37,695 bases of DNA from Acidobacteriota bacterium (GTDB taxonomy: Bacteria; Acidobacteriota; Terriglobia; Acidiferrales; UBA7541), in NCBI GenBank assembly GCA_003224075.1, contig QHYF01000013.1, forward strand, positions 1 through 37,695, read 5' to 3'. Under the pieces are notes generated by a model. It had not been told where the DNA came from, did no database searches, and worked only from the letters and a program-made list of their open reading frames with translations. A program made the position numbers and the translations under genes. This document shows positions 15,536 through 28,800 of the stretch, piece after piece; positions within the stretch are counted from its first letter, which is position 1, and every line of letters begins with the position of its first letter.

Positions 15536-15611
15536 GCTGGCGTAGCTCAGCTGGTAGAGCATCTGATTTGTAATCAGAGGGTCGGGGGTTCAATTCCCTC
15601 CGCCAGCTCCA
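15536..15611 (+). tRNA. tRNA-Thr(UGU)
   Basis: A complete 76-base cloverleaf with encoded CCA. The acceptor stem GCTGGCG pairs with CGCCAGC and the discriminator is U. The anticodon stem TCTGA / TCAGA holds the loop TTTGTAA, so the anticodon is UGU, reading ACA and ACG threonine codons. The T loop is TTCAATT. It is the first gene of the tRNA-tuf cluster. Confidence 0.97.
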
Positions 15612-15776
15612 CCAGAGATTTTGCAGGGGGAGTGAGGCGGAGCGAATCCTGGAAGCAAAAACGAACGGGCTGGTGTCTCTTGACACGAGTCCTTTTTGTG
15701 TTTTTACGAGGAACGCCTGCAAGTCGTTGAAGGACAAGTTCGGGACTCGTGATTCGTGTCTCAAAGAGTTTTCGCG

Positions 15777-15865
15777 GGACGGGTGGGTGAGTGGCTAAAA
15801 CCAGCAGACTGTAAATCTGCCGCTCCTTGCGGGCTACGAAGGTTCGAATCCTTCCCCGTCCACCA
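15777..15865 (+). tRNA. tRNA-Tyr(GUA)
   Basis: An 89-base class II tRNA with a long variable arm and encoded CCA. The acceptor stem is GGACGGG / CCCGTCC with discriminator A. The anticodon loop CTGTAAA gives GUA, and the T arm reads AAGG-TTCGAAT-CCTT. The Tyr-Thr-Gly-tuf order that follows is common in bacteria. Confidence 0.97.
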
Positions 15866-15916
15866 GGCTCTCGCTGTGAGGCTTGCAGAAAACCGCAGGG
15901 CAATCGCATCCAGCGT

Positions 15917-15939
15917 TGATCCTGGTTCGGCCAGGATCA
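15917..15939 (+). other. Hairpin in the tRNA-Tyr / tRNA-Thr spacer
   Basis: A perfect 9-bp inverted repeat, TGATCCTGG / CCAGGATCA, with the five-base loop TTCGG. It lies 51 bases after tRNA-Tyr and 97 before tRNA-Thr(GGU). No U run follows, so it is more likely a processing or stability element of the tRNA precursor than a terminator. Confidence 0.6.
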
Positions 15940-16036
15940 TACAAAGGGATGTTCGAACGCGGTCCGATTCGGGGCACGAGCGCCGCTCAGGAAAAGTGCG
16001 CCGCGAAGGAAGAATTTTCGTGGAAACGCAGGTTCG

Positions 16037-16112
<76 letters not shown>

Positions 16113-16198
16113 GGAATCGCTGGCTCCGAAGTGGGCGGAGCCGCATGTGGGGAGGCGCAGAATTCGCGCCTGGGAAAAAAGGGCTGGAGCAATATCGG

Positions 16199-16273
16199 GC
16201 GGGGGTAACTCAACGGTAGAGTCTCACTCTTCCAAGGTGATGGTTGCGGGTTCAAATCCCGTCCCCCGCTCCA
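16199..16273 (+). tRNA. tRNA-Gly(UCC)
   Basis: A 75-base cloverleaf with encoded CCA. The acceptor stem is GCGGGGG / CCCCCGC with discriminator U. The anticodon stem TCACT / GGTGA holds the loop CTTCCAA, giving UCC, which reads GGA and GGG glycine codons. It sits 89 bases ahead of tuf. Efficient GGG reading may matter because tuf uses GGG unusually often. Confidence 0.96.
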
Positions 16274-16362
16274 GATTTCGAAGTGCAGCGCCGTCGTCAG
16301 TTAGAGGCTGGCGCAGTTGATTCCGGCCCGTGCCGGATCACGAGATGAGAGGTTAAAGGAAT

Positions 16363-17550
16363 ATGGCGAAGGAGAAATTCGAGCGCAGTAAGCCACACGT
16401 GAACATTGGGACGATTGGTCACATTGACCATGGCAAGACGACGTTGACGGCGGCGATTACCAAGGTGCTGTCGAAGCACAACCCCAAGGTGCAGTTCCGG
16501 GCGTTTGATTCGATTGACAACGCGCCGGAAGAGCGCGAGCGCGGGATCACCATCGCGGTTTCGCACGTGGAGTACGAGACGGCCAACCGGCACTACGCGC
16601 ACATGGATTGTCCGGGGCATGCGGACTACATCAAGAACATGATCACCGGGGCGGCGCAGATGGACGGCGCGATTCTGGTGGTGGCGGCGACGGACGGGCC
16701 GATGCCGCAGACGCGCGAACACATTTTGCTGGCGCGGCAGGTGGGGGTGCCGGCGATTGTGGTGTTTCTGAACAAGTGCGACATGGTGGAGGACGCGGAG
16801 CTTCTGGAGCTGGTGGAGCTGGAAGTGCGCGAGCTTTTGAAGAGCTACCAGTTTCCGGGAGACAAGATTCCGGTGATCAAGGGCTCGGCGTTGCAGGCGC
16901 TGAATGGCGACGCGAAGTGGGAAAAGACGATTGACGAGTTGATGGAAGCGGTGGACAAGAACGTGCCCTTGCCGGTGCGCGATGTGGATAAGCCGTTCGC
17001 CATGCCGATCGAAGATATATTTTCGATTTCGGGGCGCGGGACGGTGGTGACGGGCCGGGTGGAGCGCGGCAAGGTGAAGGTGGGGGAGGAAGTGGAGATC
17101 GTGGGTTTCCGGGCGACGCAGAAGAAAGTGGTGACGGGGGTGGAGATGTTCCGGAAGCTATTGGACGAAGGGCTGGCGGGGGACAACGTGGGATTGCTGC
17201 TGCGGGGGACGGAGAAGGAAGACGTGGAGCGGGGGCAGGTGGTGTGCAAGCCGGGAAGCATTACCCCGCACACGAAGTTCAAGGCGGAAGCGTACGTGTT
17301 GACGAAGGAAGAAGGCGGGCGGCACACGCCGTTTTTCACGGGGTACCGGCCGCAGTTTTACTTTCGGACGACGGACGTGACGGGGGACGTGAAGCTGCCG
17401 CAGGGGGTGGAGATGGTGATGCCGGGAGACAACGTGAGCTGCGAAGTGAGCTTGATCACTCCGGTGGCGTTGGAGAAGGGCTTGCGGTTTGCGATTCGCG
17501 AAGGCGGCCACACCGTGGGCGCCGGCGCCGTCACGGAGATCCTGGAGTAA
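16363..17550 (+). CDS. tuf: Translation elongation factor EF-Tu
   Basis: EF-Tu is the GTPase that carries aminoacyl-tRNA to the ribosomal A site. The 395-residue protein is complete. It shows G1 GHIDHGKT at 19-26, the effector region with RGITI at 60-64, G3 DCPGH at 82-86 with catalytic His86, G4 NKCD at 137-140 and G5 GSALQAL near 175. Domains 2 and 3 follow and end EGGHTVGAGAVTEILE. The ATG at 16363 follows the AGAGG-like SD. The gene sits in the classic tRNA-tuf-rpmG-tRNA-Trp-secE-nusG order. Its codons strongly prefer G in the third position (GTG, CTG, GCG, GGG), whereas rpoB, rpoC and dnaK prefer C. This is odd for one of the most expressed proteins in the cell. Confidence 0.98.
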   Translation: MAKEKFERSKPHVNIGTIGHIDHGKTTLTAAITKVLSKHNPKVQFRAFDSIDNAPEERERGITIAVSHVEYETANRHYAHMDCPGHADYIKNMITGAAQMDGAILVVAATDGPMPQTREHILLARQVGVPAIVVFLNKCDMVEDAELLELVELEVRELLKSYQFPGDKIPVIKGSALQALNGDAKWEKTIDELMEAVDKNVPLPVRDVDKPFAMPIEDIFSISGRGTVVTGRVERGKVKVGEEVEIVGFRATQKKVVTGVEMFRKLLDEGLAGDNVGLLLRGTEKEDVERGQVVCKPGSITPHTKFKAEAYVLTKEEGGRHTPFFTGYRPQFYFRTTDVTGDVKLPQGVEMVMPGDNVSCEVSLITPVALEKGLRFAIREGGHTVGAGAVTEILE

Positions 17551-17587
17551 AGCGTCAGGCGAGAGCGCTGGGAGAGAGAATTAGGTC

Positions 17588-17737
17588 ATGCGCGAAACGA
17601 TTACCTTGCAGTGCGGCGAATGCAAGAACCGCAATTACACGACAACGAAGAACAAGAAGAAGCATGCCGAGCGGCTGGAGACGAAGAAGTTCTGCAATAC
17701 GTGCCGCAAGCAAACGGCACACAAGGAAGTGAAGTAA
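17588..17737 (+). CDS. rpmG: 50S ribosomal protein L33 (zinc-binding form)
   Basis: A 49-residue ribosomal protein of the large subunit. It has two cysteine pairs, CGEC at 9-12 and CNTC at 36-39, so it is the zinc-ribbon (C+) form. The sequence MRETITLQCGECKNRNY and the Lys-rich middle are diagnostic. It starts 37 bases after tuf, with a weak GAGAGAATTAGG leader acting as SD, and is followed 44 bases later by tRNA-Trp. It lies in the normal place between tuf and secE. Confidence 0.95.
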   Translation: MRETITLQCGECKNRNYTTTKNKKKHAERLETKKFCNTCRKQTAHKEVK

Positions 17738-17781
17738 GTTTTTGTATTCGCAGGAGTGAGGGAAAGACCGGATTTGAATTT

Positions 17782-17856
17782 AGGGGAGTCGTCCAACGGT
17801 CAGGACTCCGGTCTCCAAAACCGGGTATGGGGGTTCGAATCCCTCCTCCCCTGCCA
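17782..17856 (+). tRNA. tRNA-Trp(CCA)
   Basis: A 75-base cloverleaf with encoded CCA. The acceptor stem is AGGGGAG / CTCCCCT with discriminator G, the usual tryptophan identity base. The anticodon stem CCGGT / ACCGG holds the loop CTCCAAA, giving CCA. It lies between rpmG and secE, its standard position in many bacteria. Confidence 0.97.
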
Positions 17857-17898
17857 GAGTCGGGAAACGCTCGGAGAGCGCACTTGAATTGAGGATCT

Positions 17899-18177
17899 AT
17901 GGCTACGCGGACGGTGAAAATGAGCAGCGATGAATCTCAGAGTGGAACAGGCTCTGAGCTGACGAAGAAGGTTACGGGTACCGTCGCCAATGCTCGTGAA
18001 TTTCTACACGACGTTCGCGTAGAGATGAAGCAAGTGACCTGGCCGAGCCGGGAAGACGTGGTTGCGACGACCTGGGTGGTGGTCGCTACGGTAGCGTTCT
18101 TCGGAGTCTTCCTGTGGCTCGTCGATTTGGGCGTGCAGCGTGGCGTGCAATACATCTTCAAGAAATTTGGCATCTGA
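17899..18177 (+). CDS. secE: Preprotein translocase subunit SecE
   Basis: SecE clamps SecY in the protein-export channel of the inner membrane. This 92-residue form has the conserved cytoplasmic amphipathic segment ending VTWPSREDVV (residues 46-55) and a single membrane helix at about 57-77, the short one-helix type found outside the enterobacteria. The ATG at 17899 follows GAGGA. Met8 is an alternative start. nusG begins 16 bases after its stop, so the two are probably translationally linked. Confidence 0.94.
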   Translation: MATRTVKMSSDESQSGTGSELTKKVTGTVANAREFLHDVRVEMKQVTWPSREDVVATTWVVVATVAFFGVFLWLVDLGVQRGVQYIFKKFGI

Positions 18178-18193
18178 AGAGGACCAGAGATCG

Positions 18194-18727
18194 ATGGGAA
18201 TGCAGTGGTACATCATCCATACGTACTCGGGCTTTGAGAAGAAAGTCAAAGAAAGCCTGGAGAGCCGCGTGGCCGCGTTCAGCCTTCAGGACAAGATCGG
18301 CCGCGTGTTGATCCCGATGGAGGAAGTGGTCGAAGTGCGTGGTGGCAAGAAGGTGGTTTCGTCGCGCATGTCTTATCCCGGGTACGTTCTTGTCGAGATG
18401 GATCTTGACGAAAACACCTGGCACATCGTGCGCTCCACGCCGCGCGTTACCGGATTCGTCGGTTCGGCGACCTCACCGTCGCCGCTGAGCGAAGCGGAAG
18501 TGGACGGAATCATCAATCGCGTCCACACCCCGCAGGACCGCCCGAAGCCGAAAGTGATCTTCGAGCGCAACGAGCAGGTGCGCATCGTGGATGGCCCCTT
18601 TGCGAATTTCAACGGCAGCGTCGAAGAGATCGACAACGATCACAGCCGTTTGAAGGTTTCAGTTACGATTTTTGGCCGCTCGACGCCAGTAGAGCTGGAT
18701 TTTGCGAGCGTCGAAAAGCTGGGATAA
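18194..18727 (+). CDS. nusG: Transcription termination/antitermination factor NusG
   Basis: NusG binds the clamp of RNA polymerase, reduces pausing and links it to Rho or to the ribosome through S10. The 177-residue protein has the NGN domain (about 1-112, opening with MQWYIIHTYSGFEKKV and containing YPGYVLVEM) and the KOW domain (about 125-177, with VRIVDGPFANFNGSVEEID). No extra domain II is seen. The frame is open 18 codons further upstream, but ATG 18194 matches the family start and has GAGG eleven bases before it. Met3 is also possible. It is followed by rplK, the usual order. Confidence 0.95.
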   Translation: MGMQWYIIHTYSGFEKKVKESLESRVAAFSLQDKIGRVLIPMEEVVEVRGGKKVVSSRMSYPGYVLVEMDLDENTWHIVRSTPRVTGFVGSATSPSPLSEAEVDGIINRVHTPQDRPKPKVIFERNEQVRIVDGPFANFNGSVEEIDNDHSRLKVSVTIFGRSTPVELDFASVEKLG

Positions 18728-18769
18728 GCCGCGCAAGACGCGAGATTGAAAAGAGGTTGAGGCAGGGAC

Positions 18770-19201
18770 ATGGCAAAAAAGATTCAGACCACTATCAAGC
18801 TGCAGTTGCCCGCAGGTAAAGCCACGCCGGCGCCGCCGGTCGGCACCGCGCTTGGCCCGCACGGCTTGAACATCATGGATTTTTGCAAGCAGTTCAACAC
18901 CAAGACAGCCAAGGAACCGGACGGGATGATTTTTCCAGTGCTGGTGACGGTTTACACCGACCGCACGTTCACTTTCATCTTGAAGACGCCGCCGGCTTCA
19001 GTGCTGCTGAAGCGCGCCGCGAACATCGCGAAAGGTTCCGCGGAGCCGAATCGCAACAAAGTTGGGAAGGTTACGAGGAGGCAAGTCGAGGAAATTGCGA
19101 AGATCAAGCTTGTCGATCTCAACACCACCAACCTGGAGTCAGCGATGCGCACTGTAATGGGTACGGCGCGCAACATGGGCCTGGAAGTCGTGGAAGCCTA
19201 G
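18770..19201 (+). CDS. rplK: 50S ribosomal protein L11
   Basis: L11 forms the GTPase-associated centre of the large subunit with 23S rRNA and L10-L12. The 143-residue protein is full length. The N-terminal domain has the conserved proline-rich PAGKATPAPPVGTALG (about 15-30). The C-terminal RNA-binding domain has the helix reading TRRQVEEIAKIKLVDLNT and ends in GTARNMGLEV. The start follows GAGG (AAAGAGGTTGAGG). rplA follows 35 bases later in the standard L11-L1 pair. Confidence 0.97.
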   Translation: MAKKIQTTIKLQLPAGKATPAPPVGTALGPHGLNIMDFCKQFNTKTAKEPDGMIFPVLVTVYTDRTFTFILKTPPASVLLKRAANIAKGSAEPNRNKVGKVTRRQVEEIAKIKLVDLNTTNLESAMRTVMGTARNMGLEVVEA

Positions 19202-19236
19202 AAGTTCAGGCGCTGCGGGATCGAAGGGGAGCAGGA

Positions 19237-19947
19237 ATGGCAAAGAAGTCGGGAAAACACGTGGAGAACGCGCGCAAGAAGGTGGAGGTGCGACCGTACA
19301 AGCTCGGCGAAGCCGCCGAGCTTTTGAAAAAGACTCATCACACGAAGTTCAACGAAACGGTGGAGCTGGCCATCAATTTGGGCGTGGACCCAAAGCATTC
19401 CGACCAGGTCGTTCGCGGCACGGTGGGCCTGCCCAATGGGCTTGGCAAGACTGTGCGTGTGCTGGTCATTGCCGGAGGAGAAAAAGTCCGCGAAGCGCAG
19501 GTCGCCGGGGCGGATTTTGTCGGCGGTGATGACATCGTCCAGAAGATCATGGAAGGCTGGACGGATTACGATGCCGTGATCGCTACGCCAGACATGATGC
19601 GCTCTGCCGGTAAGCTTGGCAAGGTGCTGGGGCCGCGGGGGCTGATGCCCAACCCGAAAATCGGCACGGTCACTTTCGATGTCGCGAAGGCGATCAAGGA
19701 AGTCAAGGCCGGCAAAGTGGAATTTCGTGTGGACAAGGCCGGGATCGTGCACTGCCCAATCGGCAAAATCCAGTTTGACGCCGCTAAGCTCGCGGAAAAC
19801 GCGCACGCGGTCATCGAAGCCGTGGTGAAAGCCAAGCCGGCTGCGGCCAAGGGCAAATACGTCAAGAAAATCACACTGACCTCGACCATGGGTCCGGGCA
19901 TCACCATCGACCTGGCCGAAGCGGAAGCGATGGCCGCCGCCGCGTAA
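19237..19947 (+). CDS. rplA: 50S ribosomal protein L1
   Basis: L1 forms the mobile stalk beside the E site and, in models studied, represses the L11-L1 mRNA. The 236-residue protein is full length. It has the conserved GLGKTVRVLVIAGGEK, GGDDIVQKI, and GKVLGPRGLMPNPKIGTVT motifs. The frame is open far upstream into rplK, but ATG 19237 gives the family N-terminus MAKKSGKH and follows the AAGGGGAGCAGGA purine run. The next gene, rplJ, begins 30 bases after its stop. Confidence 0.97.
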   Translation: MAKKSGKHVENARKKVEVRPYKLGEAAELLKKTHHTKFNETVELAINLGVDPKHSDQVVRGTVGLPNGLGKTVRVLVIAGGEKVREAQVAGADFVGGDDIVQKIMEGWTDYDAVIATPDMMRSAGKLGKVLGPRGLMPNPKIGTVTFDVAKAIKEVKAGKVEFRVDKAGIVHCPIGKIQFDAAKLAENAHAVIEAVVKAKPAAAKGKYVKKITLTSTMGPGITIDLAEAEAMAAAA

Positions 19948-19977
19948 TTGAGCGGGCCAAGCCAGCGGAGCAAAACG

Positions 19978-20544
19978 ATGAAGAAGCGCAGCGAAAAACA
20001 GCAGGACCTCGACAAGCTCAAGACCGAGCTTGCCAGAGTATCAACCGTCATTCTCTCGACCTTCCAGGGCATCACCGTCGAAGCCGACACCAAGCTCCGC
20101 CGAGCCGTACAGGCTGCGGGCGGCAAATACAAGGTTGTAAAGAACACGCTAGCGGAGCGCGCCGGCGTCGGCACGCCGGCGGAGAGCTTGCTCAAGAATC
20201 TGAGCGGCACGAATTCCATCGCCTACACCGCAGCCGACCCGGTCGCGCTGGCGAAGGCGCTCACGAAAATTGCCAAGGACGTCCCGGCGTTCCAGTTCAA
20301 GTCCGGAATGGTCGAGGGCCGCGTCATCTCCATCGCGGAGATTCAGCAGCTTGCGAATCTCTCGTCGAAGGACGAGCTCATCAGCAAGATCATGTTCCTG
20401 CTGAACGCTCCGGCGCAGCGCATCGCCATGGCCCTGAATGCATTGCCGCGAAACCTGGCCGTGACGGTCAGCGAAGCCATCAAGGCCGGCAAGTTTGGGT
20501 CCGGCGAGGACGGCGCAGCACCTGCTCCCGAAGCGGCCCAGTAA
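19978..20544 (+). CDS. rplJ: 50S ribosomal protein L10
   Basis: L10 anchors L12 dimers to the ribosome and forms the stalk base. This 188-residue protein has the N-terminal rRNA/L11-binding domain (with GGKYKVVKNTLAERA at about 48-62) and the long C-terminal helix that binds L12. The tail is Ala/Pro-rich (GEDGAAPAPEAAQ). A TTG at 19948 could extend it by ten residues. ATG 19978 is preferred because GGAG lies nine bases before it and the family starts MKKRxEK. It is followed 36 bases later by rplL, and no obvious L10 leader element is seen in the short gap before it. Confidence 0.95.
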   Translation: MKKRSEKQQDLDKLKTELARVSTVILSTFQGITVEADTKLRRAVQAAGGKYKVVKNTLAERAGVGTPAESLLKNLSGTNSIAYTAADPVALAKALTKIAKDVPAFQFKSGMVEGRVISIAEIQQLANLSSKDELISKIMFLLNAPAQRIAMALNALPRNLAVTVSEAIKAGKFGSGEDGAAPAPEAAQ

Positions 20545-20580
20545 GTTTACTTTTTTGAATTGAGAGGAGAAGAAAGAGTC

Positions 20581-20967
20581 ATGTCGAAAGTCGATACGAT
20601 CCTGGACGAAATCAAGGGGCTGACGCTGCTGGAAGCTTCCGAGCTCGTGAAGAAAATGGAAGAAACCTTCGGCGTCTCCGCGGCTGCGGCCACCGTGGTG
20701 TCTGCCGGCGGCGGTGGCGGAGCGGTGGCGGGCGGCGGGTCACCGGCAGAAGAGAAGACGGAATTCACCGTCGTGCTGACGGACGTCGGCGGCAACAAGA
20801 TCAACGTTATCAAGGCAGTCCGCGAAGTCACGAGCCTCGGCCTCAAGGAAGCCAAGGACCTGGTGGATGGCGCCCCCAAGACCGTCAAGGAAGGCGTCAA
20901 CAAAGACGAGGCTGCGGCGATCAAGAAGAAGTTCGAAGACGCTGGCGCCAAGGTGGAGATCAAGTAG
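20581..20967 (+). CDS. rplL: 50S ribosomal protein L7/L12
   Basis: L12 dimers form the flexible stalk that recruits elongation-factor GTPases. The 128-residue protein has the dimerising N-terminal domain (about 1-35), a Gly/Ala-rich hinge (about 38-58), and the C-terminal factor-binding domain with INVIKAVREVTSLGLKEAKD and the closing KFEDAGAKVEIK. ATG 20581 follows a long purine-rich SD (GAGAGGAGAAG). A start seven codons upstream overlaps that SD and is rejected. The next gene, rpoB, starts 269 bases later, a gap with a hairpin. Confidence 0.96.
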   Translation: MSKVDTILDEIKGLTLLEASELVKKMEETFGVSAAAATVVSAGGGGGAVAGGGSPAEEKTEFTVVLTDVGGNKINVIKAVREVTSLGLKEAKDLVDGAPKTVKEGVNKDEAAAIKKKFEDAGAKVEIK

Positions 20968-21110
20968 TTGGTGGCCCTCGCCTGGCCGGGGGTTCACCTG
21001 AATTGTTGCGGTGGAGTTTTTCGAGCGGGGACGCTGCGCAAGCAAGCGGGCGGGCCGCGCCAAAGGAATTCGCGTACGCAATTCGAGGCCGGTACTTGGT
21101 ACGGAGTCAT

Positions 21111-21127
21111 GGGCCCTTTTCGGGCCC
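21111..21127 (+). other. GC-rich hairpin in the rplL-rpoB gap
   Basis: GGGCCC, five bases (TTTTC) and GGGCCC form a 6-bp all-GC stem in the 269-base spacer between rplL and rpoB. No U run follows it. In E. coli this spacer holds an attenuator and an RNase III site that lower rpoBC expression relative to ribosomal proteins. A similar role here is inference. The rest of the spacer shows no gene or clear promoter. Confidence 0.5.
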
Positions 21128-21236
21128 CCCGCAGCCGTGTGCGCATCGATCCCGGGCAGATCGTATGGCGCCGCGGTAAACCGTCCTTTCAGTCTCTCTC
21201 CGTTTTTTGCCCGAAAAGGAAGAGGTAGAAACACAA

Positions 21237-25670
<4,434 letters not shown>

Positions 25671-25694
25671 TTCGGCATTTCCCCAGTGGGAGCT

Positions 25695-25725
25695 CTCCGA
25701 CCTGGTCGGAGCGCCCTTACAGGGC
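25695..25725 (+). other. Hairpins in the rpoB-rpoC spacer
   Basis: CTCCGAC and GTCGGAG form a perfect 7-bp stem with a CTG loop (25695-25711). A smaller GCCC / GGGC stem follows (25713-25725). They lie in the 163-base spacer about 25 bases after the rpoB stop. Without a U run they are unlikely to terminate. RNA processing or stability is more plausible. Confidence 0.55.
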
Positions 25726-25833
25726 AACGAATGGATGAGTTTGTAGTTTGCGTAGTTGGGTTCTCAGCCGGTTCGGTGCAAAACACATCGGACCGCGGCC
25801 CGCGCCGCAAGACGCGGGAGGGAGGAAACAACC

Positions 25834-28800
25834 TTGTATCGCAGCAGCCCCTATGATCGCGCCAGCTTGATCGCTGATTTTGATTCCATCCGCATCAGCC
25901 TGGCGAGTCCAGAAAAAATTCGGTCTTGGTCCCACGGTGAAGTCACCAAGCCGGAGACCATCAACTACCGCACGTTCAAGCCCGAGCGCGACGGCCTTTT
26001 CTGCGCCAAGATTTTTGGGCCCGTCACCGACTGGGAATGCCTGTGCGGCAAATACAAGCGGATGAAGCATCGCGGCGTTATCTGCGATAAGTGCGGCGTC
26101 GAAGTCACCCTCAGCAAAGTACGCCGCGAACGCCTCGGCCACATCGAGCTGGCTTCGCCTTGCTCGCACGTCTGGTTCTTCAAGGGTCTGCCGAGCCGCA
26201 TCGGCTACTTGCTGGACATTTCCATGCGCGATCTCGAGCGCATCCTGTACTTCGAAGCCTTCGTCGTCGTGGATCCCGGCGAGGTCGCCATTCTCCGCGA
26301 GCGGGAAGTTCTGCTCGAAGAAAAATACCGCGAACTGCAGAAGGAATATCCCGGCCAGTTCACCGCCAAGATGGGCGCGGAAGCCATCAAGGAGCTTCTC
26401 CGCCGCGTGGAAGTGGACAAGCTCTCTGAGGAGCTCCGCGAGAAGATGAAGGCGGATCCGTCTCTTCAGAAGCGCATTAAGTATGCCAAGCGTTTGAAAG
26501 TGCTCGAAGCCTTCCGCAAGAGCGGCAACAAGCCGGAGTGGATGATTCTCGACGTGATTCCGGTTCTTCCGCCGGAGTTGCGCCCGCTGGTGCCCTTGGA
26601 CGGCGGCCGCTTCGCCACCTCCGACCTCAACGACCTCTATCGCCGCGTCATCAACCGCAATAATCGGTTGAAGAAGCTGATGGAACTCCGTGCGCCGGAT
26701 GTCATCGTGCGCAACGAAAAGCGCATGCTGCAGGAAGCCGTGGACGCGCTGTTCGATAACGGCCGCCGTGGCCGAGTTCTGCGCGGAACGAACAACCGCC
26801 CGCTCAAGTCCCTCAGCGATACGCTAAAGGGCAAACAGGGCCGTTTCCGCCAGAACCTGCTCGGCAAGCGCGTGGACTATTCCGGGCGTTCGGTCATCGT
26901 CGTGGGTCCCGAGCTGAAGCTCAACCAGTGCGGTTTGCCGAAAAAGATGGCGCTCGAGCTCTTCAAGCCCTTCATCTATCACAAGCTCGAAGCTCAGGGT
27001 CACTGCACGACCATCAAGCAAGCCAAGGAGATGGTCGAGCAGCAGGAGCCTGTCGTATGGGACATTCTCGAGGACGTCATCCGCGAGCATCCAGTTCTCT
27101 TGAATCGCGCTCCAACCCTTCACCGCCTCGGCATTCAGGCGTTCGAACCGACGTTGGTCGAAGGCAAGGCCATCCGCATTCACCCGCTCGTCTGCACCGC
27201 GTTCAACGCGGACTTCGACGGCGACCAGATGGCCGTGCACATTCCGCTCTCACCGGAATCACAGGTCGAAGCGACGGTGCTGATGCTCAGCTCGCGCAAC
27301 ATTCTGTCGCCCGCGCATGGCCTGCCTCTCGCCGTACCGTCGCAGGACATGGTTCTCGGTATCTATTACCTGACCAAGTCTAAGCCCGGCGCAAAGGGCG
27401 AAGGCCGCGTCTTCGGCGCCACCGACGAAGTGATTCTCGCGCTCGAAGCCGGCGAAGTTGAACTGCTCACACCGATCCGTCTGCGCTTCACCGGCGAAGT
27501 CATCGATCTCATCACCGCGTACGACAATCAGGACGTCACGCACACCGAGCCCGTGAAGATGGAGAGGCAGTTCATTCAGACGACCGTCGGCCGCGTCATT
27601 TTCAATTCGCATTTGCCGGAAAAATTTCCCTACGTGAACGGTCTCCTCAAAAAGAAGGGTGTTCAGCAGCTCGTCTATTACGCCTACTTGCGTTTCGGGC
27701 TCGAAGACACTGTCGTCCTCCTTGATCACCTGAAGGCCCTGGGATTCACCTATGCCACCAAGTCCGGCATCTCGATCGGGATCGACGACATGTTCATCCC
27801 GAGCGACAAGTACAAGCTCGTCGATACCGCCGAAAAGGAAGGCGTCAAGGTCCAGCAGCAGTATCTTGACGGCGCCATCACCAACAGCGAGCGCTACAAT
27901 AAGGTCATCGCTATCTGGGGCGACGTCACCGAAAAAGTCGCCGACGAAATGTTCAGGTCCCTCGAGAACCAGGACAAAGAGGGCAACATCAATCCCGTCT
28001 ACGTCATGGCGGACTCCGGCGCACGCGGATCGAAACAGCAGATCCGCCAGCTCTCCGGCATGCGCGGCTTGATGGCCAAGCCGTCCGGCGAAGTCATCGA
28101 GACACCCATCACTTCCAACTTCCGCGAAGGCCTGACCGTGCTGGAATACTTCATCTCCACGCACGGCGCGCGCAAGGGCTTGGCCGATACCGCGCTCAAG
28201 ACCGCTGATTCCGGCTACCTGACCCGCCGTCTCGTCGACGTTGCTCAGGACGTGATCATCAACGAACGCGACTGCGGCACGAGCGACGGCATTTACGTCG
28301 AGCCCATCGTCGAAGCCGGCGTCGAAGTCGAGCCGCTGCGCGATCGCATCGTTGGGCGCGTTTCGCTCGATAAGATCAAGGACTTCGAGGGCACGGTCAT
28401 CGTGGACGTGAACCAGGAAATCACCGAAGAGCTTGCGAACCAGGTGCAAGCTGCCGGCATCGAGCGCGTGCGCATCCGTTCCGTGCTCACCTGTGAATCC
28501 CGTCGTGGTGTTTGCGCTCTCTGTTACGGCCGCAACCTTGCCACTGGCCGCATGGTCGAGCTCGGCGAAGCCGTCGGCGTCATTGCCGCGCAGTCCATCG
28601 GTGAACCCGGCACGCAGCTCACCATGCGCACGTTCCACATCGGTGGAACCGCCACTCGCGTTTCCGAGCGCTCCACGCTCGAAGCGCGCAACAACGGTGT
28701 GGTCAAGTTCGTGGACCTCAAGTTCGTCGAGGGCCGCGGGGGCACCTCCATCGCCATGAACCGCGCCGGCCTCATCGCCATCGTCGATGAAAAGAGCCGC

